A stretch of DNA of 64,000 nucleotides from Phoenix dactylifera. Taxonomy: Eukaryota; Streptophyta; Magnoliopsida; Arecales; Arecaceae. Position 1 is the stretch's first letter; every line of letters begins with the position of its first letter. A program made the position numbers and the translations under genes. The notes beneath the pieces are model-generated. The model saw only the letters and a program-made list of their open reading frames with translations. It was not told the origin of the DNA and searched no databases. Positions 58,582 through 64,000 of the stretch are shown in pieces. Location of the stretch: assembly GCF_009389715.1 (NCBI RefSeq), contig NC_052392.1:31017575-31081574 (forward strand), read 5' to 3'.

Positions 58582-59906
58582 ATGGGTGGTTGTGCAAGCA
58601 AGCCTAGGGAATTGGAAGGGGAGACGAATGCTTCTTTGATCCAAGATGAGCATGGAGAGAAAGGGGAGGGGAAGGATGTCGTGAAGGAAGCGGCAGGTGG
58701 CCAACAGGAGCAGGAGAATGGCCGCCAATCTCTTGGCTTCTTGTTAAAGGAGGTATCATTCTCTTCAAATTTTATATTCTGCTTTTGTTTACTTGTTCCC
58801 TATGAGATGGGCATGAGCCATGCACTTTGATCAGCCTGATAATGTAGCATAATGAGATTGGATCGTCTCTAGGGTTAATCGTTGCTTTTCTTTTTGGTAA
58901 ATCGGATGCATTTAAATTAATCACGAATAAAAATATTGTAAAACCAAACAGGAAGATATATATCGGTCGATGAATCCTATAGTATAGTTTCAGCGTGGTT
59001 CGTTACATATGATATCATCGAGTCTACAATGTAAATATACAAAATCTCAATAGATCATAATAATCGCATCATTCTCCAGCAATCCGGTAAAAACCCAATC
59101 ATAAGGCTATCCATGTCCTGCACAATGGGTGTGTTTGAGTGGGTTATTACTCGGTCACCGAGGTTGTCCAACACATAGAAACTCATGGAAGCACAAGATA
59201 GGTTGGAACTCTTTTTTTCAACCATGGCGTGGATGAAGACTCTAGCCTAACCTAAATTAAATATGATATACCCAATTTGTGCATGCTCGTATGGCTCAGT
59301 ATGGATATATTTTAAACACTAATTTACATAATAGAAAAAAAAAACTTCTGCACTTCAGTTTGCAATGAATAGATCTATGAATGCTACTTGTGTTTAGATC
59401 CACAGCCAATTTTGAAAATTATGGTTGTATGGAGAGACTAGAAAGGGCTACACCAATTGTGCAGCCAACACCGGCATGAAAGCTTTCTCAGGAGGAAAAG
59501 ACCGTTAACATTGTGCAAGAGTGTGTTCATTGATCCAATGTAGAACTTGGGCAAGTTTTTACTTAGCTCATGTTGCAAGGGGTTGGTTCTGGAGGTTCAA
59601 GATTGGTCAAATTTTAGTATTTTTCTCAGGTTTTCAAATCATCTCTATAACTATCTCAGCATTTTCCTAGCAAACAAATAGAGCATCCTAAAGAGAAGCC
59701 TTTCTCTGCCACAGCTTGAAGCCAAAGAAGCAGAGGAATCCGAGGCGGAGCATCTTGTGGAGGGATCTGAAGCTGAAACCGTAGCAATTGTTCCAGATGG
59801 GAAGTCAACTGCAGCTGAAGCCAAGGATTCAATGGAGGATGAAATGGTTGTTTCAGAGAAGAAGGATATGGAATTGCCGGTTTCTTCTTTGGTGCATGCT
59901 GCTTGA
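58582..59906 (+). CDS. Small acidic protein with N-myristoylation/palmitoylation start
   Basis: Two exons join in phase 0: 58582-58752 (57 codons, donor GAG|GTATCA) and 59715-59906 (63 codons plus TGA, acceptor TCTGCCACAG), giving 120 residues. The start MGGCASKPRE fits the consensus for N-myristoylation on Gly2 with Ser6, and Cys4 could be palmitoylated; that predicts membrane attachment. The rest is strongly acidic (Glu-rich, few hydrophobics), probably disordered, with a short hydrophobic patch QSLGFLLKE just before the intron. There is no enzyme motif. Small MGGC-type plant proteins of this kind are uncharacterised as far as I can say. The in-frame sequence upstream of the ATG has no other ATG. 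The intron is 962 bp. The splice is supported by frame continuity only, so the second exon is somewhat less sure than the first. Confidence 0.75.
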
Positions 59907-60080
59907 GAAACTTGAGCATTGTGCCTTAGGAGCTCAGGAGTCAGGTGGAAAGAAAGGAACTTTTTTCACTTCTTGTGTCTGAGGTGCTTTTGGAATTGTC
60001 TCTTGCCTATGGTTGTCTTCCTTATTTTGTCCATTTGTTCACTGTACAGCTTATTTTCAGCTCAAGTACATCATGTCATC

Positions 60081-60129
<49 letters not shown>

Positions 60130-60260
60130 ACTCACTCACACACACAAGCAAAGTTTTGCCATCTTGGTGGGGAATGATATTGGGACAAACTTATAAGATA
60201 CTGCTTTACTTTAACCAGAGGAGAAAGATGATTGAATTTGAAATGCAATGAGAGACTCTT
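59907..60260 (+). repeat. 3' UTR region with (CT)n microsatellite
   Basis: About 175 bases after the stop, a (CT)n tract (60083-60125) is followed by CACT and CA repeats. Open frames crossing it are artefacts of the repeat. It probably lies within or just beyond the transcript's 3' UTR. Confidence 0.6.
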
Positions 60261-63200
60261 TTATATTTTGGCTTAATTCACGACCAATGTCACGATTCCT
60301 GACCTCCTCTAGTTGCCACTGTTACATTTTGCCACCTTGTCTAGCCTTCCTCCACCACAGGCAATGAGGAAGAGACAGAATTCCCTTCTCCCATGGCTAC
60401 CTTTATCTCTTGCCTTCTACCAACAACAGAGAAGAGAGTCCACCATGATTGATCTTAAGAGAGAGGAGAACACTTGGAGATGGTTTCGAGTCACAGAGAG
60501 ATGGGTTTCGCATTATAAATATGTCAAAAAGATAAAAACATACTTTAAACTTATTGTTGTTAGTCGTTAATAAGTTGATCTTGCAAAGTGGAGGGCAGGA
60601 AAGCAGTGACCAAATCTCCTCGCCATGCAACATATGATACAAACATATTGTTGTACGACAGACCATGCAAATGAGGGGGAAAAAATTTCTTTTTAATAAT
60701 AGTCAATAAAGGAGGGGCCACAAAATGGTTGTCGATATGTTAGTATTCATTTGGCAAATCTTCCGATATATTGATTTATATTGGTTGAAAAAACAAGAAC
60801 TCATATTTTCTATACATCCTACCACTGGATAACTGAAAGAACTGCAAAAAAGCCGAGCTAGAGCTAGTTCGGAGCTATTAGATCTTTATTAAATAATCTT
60901 GAGCTTCACTTGTTAGGCTTCTTAGGACTAAGGATTGAGAGAGAGAAATGGATTGGGGAGGAAAGAGACATGGTGTCTAAGGGGTATATTGGAGGTTTTG
61001 GCTGACTTGAGAAGTAGCAAGAGAGCTACAATACACTGCTAACTGTTGGTGGTAGTAGTAACAAGCATGATCATGGAAAGTGATACAGGGACATGAGTAA
61101 GAAAGGGAAGGAGAGATCATGGAAATTAAGGGTTCTAGAGAGAGGGCAATACAGATTAAGTAGGAGGGTATAGGTTATAGGAATTGGTGCAGGAGAGGCC
61201 AATTGAAGAGAAAATAACTAAATGACATACAATTTTGACAGAGAGTGGATTGATCGGAGAGGAGGCTGTAAAGATTGCACATAATCCATAATTCTTCAAA
61301 AGAAATGGAAGGATATATTAGCTCTTATAGATAGGGGTGCGAACGAGCTTAGTCCGAGTTTACCAAACTTAGCTCAAGCTTAGCTTATTTCATAATGGAG
61401 ACAAGCTCGAGCTAGCTCACTTAATTTTGATCCCAAATTTAGCCCTTTGAGAACCTGAGATTATAATGATCTTCCCTGAAAGCTCTCTATTACTAAACAT
61501 TTTAAATGATGCAGTTGAAGTCAAATAGATACGAGTCTAATTTGTCTTTGATGGTAGTCTTTAAGCTGCAGGCATCTTGTTGAAACAAAGATATGATGGT
61601 TCATTGTCAATCATCAGTCATGACTCTCACCTGTTGATCTAATTTCCACCAAATGTGACTTCGACATATCCAAGTAATTAAAGGTGGCAAGGTTTGCGAT
61701 TGCAGTATGAAGTTTTATTTAATATATCTACCTGCACCAAAAATTGCTCTAAGAGCTCAAGTATCAATCAAAAGCTTGATTCAATTGCAATACCCCTTTT
61801 TTTCAGTTATTTGTAAGTTAATCCTAATACTTTGATTGTTAAAAATAACTGAACTTGAAGATGAAAAACAGATAAAAATAAGGTTTTAAATGTTTCTGAG
61901 TCAACCATCAGCCACCTGGCTTGACTTCATCACTTTGTTAAATGTCCAGAGGTGGAAGCAATCTCGTAAGCTCTGAACCATGGGCATTTTAATGCATGAG
62001 TTGTTTAGAGAATAAATCAAGAACCTCTATCCAAAAAGGAAAAAGAAAACGAACTGTAACAAATTAATCTCATTAATTAAAATCTATTTGAATGTAGACA
62101 GTCATTATTTTCCATTCTAATAAGTTTCCTGGTTTATCTAGAAATATGATAATGATTGTGTTATTACAAATGTGTGAACAAGGTGATGACATCACACCAT
62201 TCCTTTCAGTGGCAAAAACCAGTTCGTTCGAGGGGACCAAAGAGTGATACAAAAGGTTTGAGTACAAAGAAAATGAAATCATAGAACAAAGGAAGAAACT
62301 AAAAAGAAATAGAAAATTGAGGAGTGCAAACTCTAGATTGAAGAGTTAACAAGCCTTATTTACAGAAAAGACTCCAAAAACCGAAAATAGACAAACACAC
62401 ACACAAAAAAAAACTATATATGTGGTGCAATATTGGCTGTTGAGGTCCTTAGAAGAGTTTCTTCTCTTCTTATTTAAGCTCTCTATGGCTCAGATGTAGA
62501 AAACATAATCATTCCTCTTTTTCTTCTTATTTGGTATAGTTAAACAATTCAAGCAAAGGACCCCACATTGAAGATCTCGAGATTTTTTGAGTTCTTACCC
62601 ATCCATCTTGGGGTGAATGCCAAAATTTAGTTATAAAACTTTTAAAACTTCCATCAATCTCATCTTCAAAATTGGCAACCCAACTTATATGCAGTCCTCC
62701 TCTGCAAATGCATACCAGAATGTTAGGTTTATGAAGTTCTAGCATATATAGTTTGTAACTTGTTCATGGCATGCTGTAATTTTCATGACAGTGGGGTCAA
62801 GAAAAAAGACTAGTGATACATGATTACCAACCTCCATTTGGAGATCTTAGGCAAGAGATAAAGTCATTGAAGAAAAGATCATCAAATCGTTTTTCCTGAG
62901 TTATTGGATGAGTTTTCACATCTTGATCATGATCCATGAAGAAATATTCGACGATGGCACCAGAGGTGTTTTGCCCTAGCAAAGTATAATGATGCTTTGT
63001 AATTAAGGATCATAGTTGGATCCTTCGCCTTTAAGAAGGATTCACTTGCCTTCACACGAATCCACCATTGGATCATCTACTACTCACTTTGAGATCGATA
63101 ACATTGCATGATTGATGGAGTTTGCAGAACTTTGAGATTTGAGAGGCGGGTGATTAAATAGTGGATTGATGCCAATGAAGGAGAACCCTTCTTTCTGCGA

Positions 63201-63462
63201 TCCCGTAATCAAACAGTAATTATAGGATGCCCGCTGCATGGAAACAAAAGGTACCTCTTTCCATCTCAGACAAGGAAACTGATATTATTTTAGATTTAGT
63301 GCAATATGTGAGAAGTATTTTAGTTACTGATTTCCTAGATGAGGGATAATGGGTTTCATCAGTTCTTGCCAAATGAGGGATAATGTTGCTTACCAACACC
63401 ATAATATTTTCCAAGAACCAATGGGGATTGAAATGATACATGGAGCAATGATTGGTCATCTG
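60261..63462. other. Intergenic stretch without a recognised gene
   Basis: Several short chance frames only. At 61.33-61.43 kb the sequence GAACGAGCTTAGTCCGAG followed by AAGCTCGAGCTAGCTC is part of the widespread AGCTCG-type plant repeat also seen at 29.4-30.6 kb. Confidence 0.4.
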
Positions 63463-63925
63463 TTTAATCACTAATCAGATTGTATATGATTGGCCAAAAG
63501 ACGTCCATAGCAATATGTGTTTTGCACCGTAGACGATTGGACAGCCCTAGATAGCCATCACATTTTTCATCCTAGAGACAGATAGCTCTCCTTCATCTCT
63601 CGACGCACTGCATATTGCATCAAACGGAACATGTCTAGATTTTCCAAATAAAGCAGAGTCATTCATCTCTGAGATGGATGATTCATGACTGCATATTTAA
63701 TCACTAATCAGATTGTATATGATTGGCCAAATGACATCCATAGAAATATATGTTTTGCACCGTAGACGACTGAATAACCTTGGATAGCTACCACATTTTT
63801 CATCTTAGAGACAGACAGCTCTCCTTCATCTCTCGACGCATTGCATATTGCATCGAACGAAACATCTCTAGTTTTTCAAATAAAGCAGTCATTCATTTCT
63901 GAGATGGATGATTTATGACTGCATA
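63463..63925 (+). repeat. Tandem direct repeat, two copies of a 233-bp unit
   Basis: Copy one starts at 63463 and copy two at 63696, each starting TTTAATCACTAATCAGATTG and ending near ATGACTGCATA. They share GTTTTGCACCGTAGACGA, ACAGCTCTCCTTCATCTCTC-like and GCATATTGCATC segments at roughly 90% identity by eye. No frame is conserved. Confidence 0.85.
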
Positions 63926-64000
63926 GCCCATTCAGCCGTACAAAACATGCACCGCAGAGCATCCAAACCTCAAGAATGACACCACCATACCATACATAAT

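Noticed and set aside
59919..60251. 110-codon frame after the acidic-protein gene
   Set aside because: It crosses a (CT)n tract giving repetitive Ser-Leu; no conserved content.
1..64000. CRISPR arrays, operons, bacterial promoters or terminators
   Set aside because: The window is plant nuclear DNA; no spacer-repeat array exists and the tandem repeats found are adjacent or LTR-linked.

Overview
This is a low-GC, repeat-rich nuclear window from a flowering plant. Coding sequence is split by long introns, organelle-DNA fragments are present, and the mobile elements are plant families (Au-type SINEs, Tourist/Harbinger, hAT and Mutator elements, Ty3/gypsy, plant LINE-1). A monocot, perhaps a palm, is my guess from overall texture; that is inference only. 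No CRISPR, operon or bacterial feature is present.

Five protein genes can be reconstructed. (1) A BolA2-type iron-sulfur partner protein, minus strand, 5054-5539, three exons including a 23-nt microexon, 84 aa. (2) The Sm-like RNA-binding protein LSM3, minus strand, 8338-13632, three exons, 97 aa. (3) A trihelix (Myb/SANT-like) DNA-binding protein, plus strand, 21224-22540, single coding exon, 438 aa, with a spliced 5' leader. (4) A mitochondrion-type J-domain (DnaJ/Hsp40) protein, minus strand, 46152-56454, seven exons over 10 kb, 283 aa, with the HPD motif near the C-terminus. (5) A small acidic protein with an N-myristoylation/palmitoylation start, plus strand, 58582-59906, two exons, 120 aa. 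The genes are housekeeping or regulatory and not obviously linked in one pathway; all reading frames stay intact across the splices I propose.

Region by region: 1-5 kb holds little except a plastid rps4 fragment, a SINE fragment and an unrecognised coding-like stretch. 5-14 kb holds BOLA2 and LSM3. 14-20.4 kb is gene-poor and ends in a decayed LINE. 20.5-22.6 kb is the trihelix gene. 26.2-43.2 kb is a diverged tandem segmental duplication. Its two copies carry different insertions: a Mutator-like element, SINEs and an AGCTTG-rich repeat in the left copy; an hAT-like MITE, a Harbinger-like element and a degenerate Ty3/gypsy element in the right copy. Each copy preserves one exon-like segment of an unrecognised gene. 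46-56.5 kb is the DnaJ gene, with two MITEs in one intron. 57.3 kb has a decayed plastid-type trnH. 58.4-60.3 kb is the acidic-protein gene. The window ends with a 233-bp tandem repeat at 63.5-63.9 kb.

The most unusual material is a MITE family built almost wholly of GGTACC/ACCGGT-like palindromic steps, with 8-bp target duplications and a paralogous empty site in the same window, and the duplicated exon-like unit of unknown identity. I found no convincing new multi-gene system.
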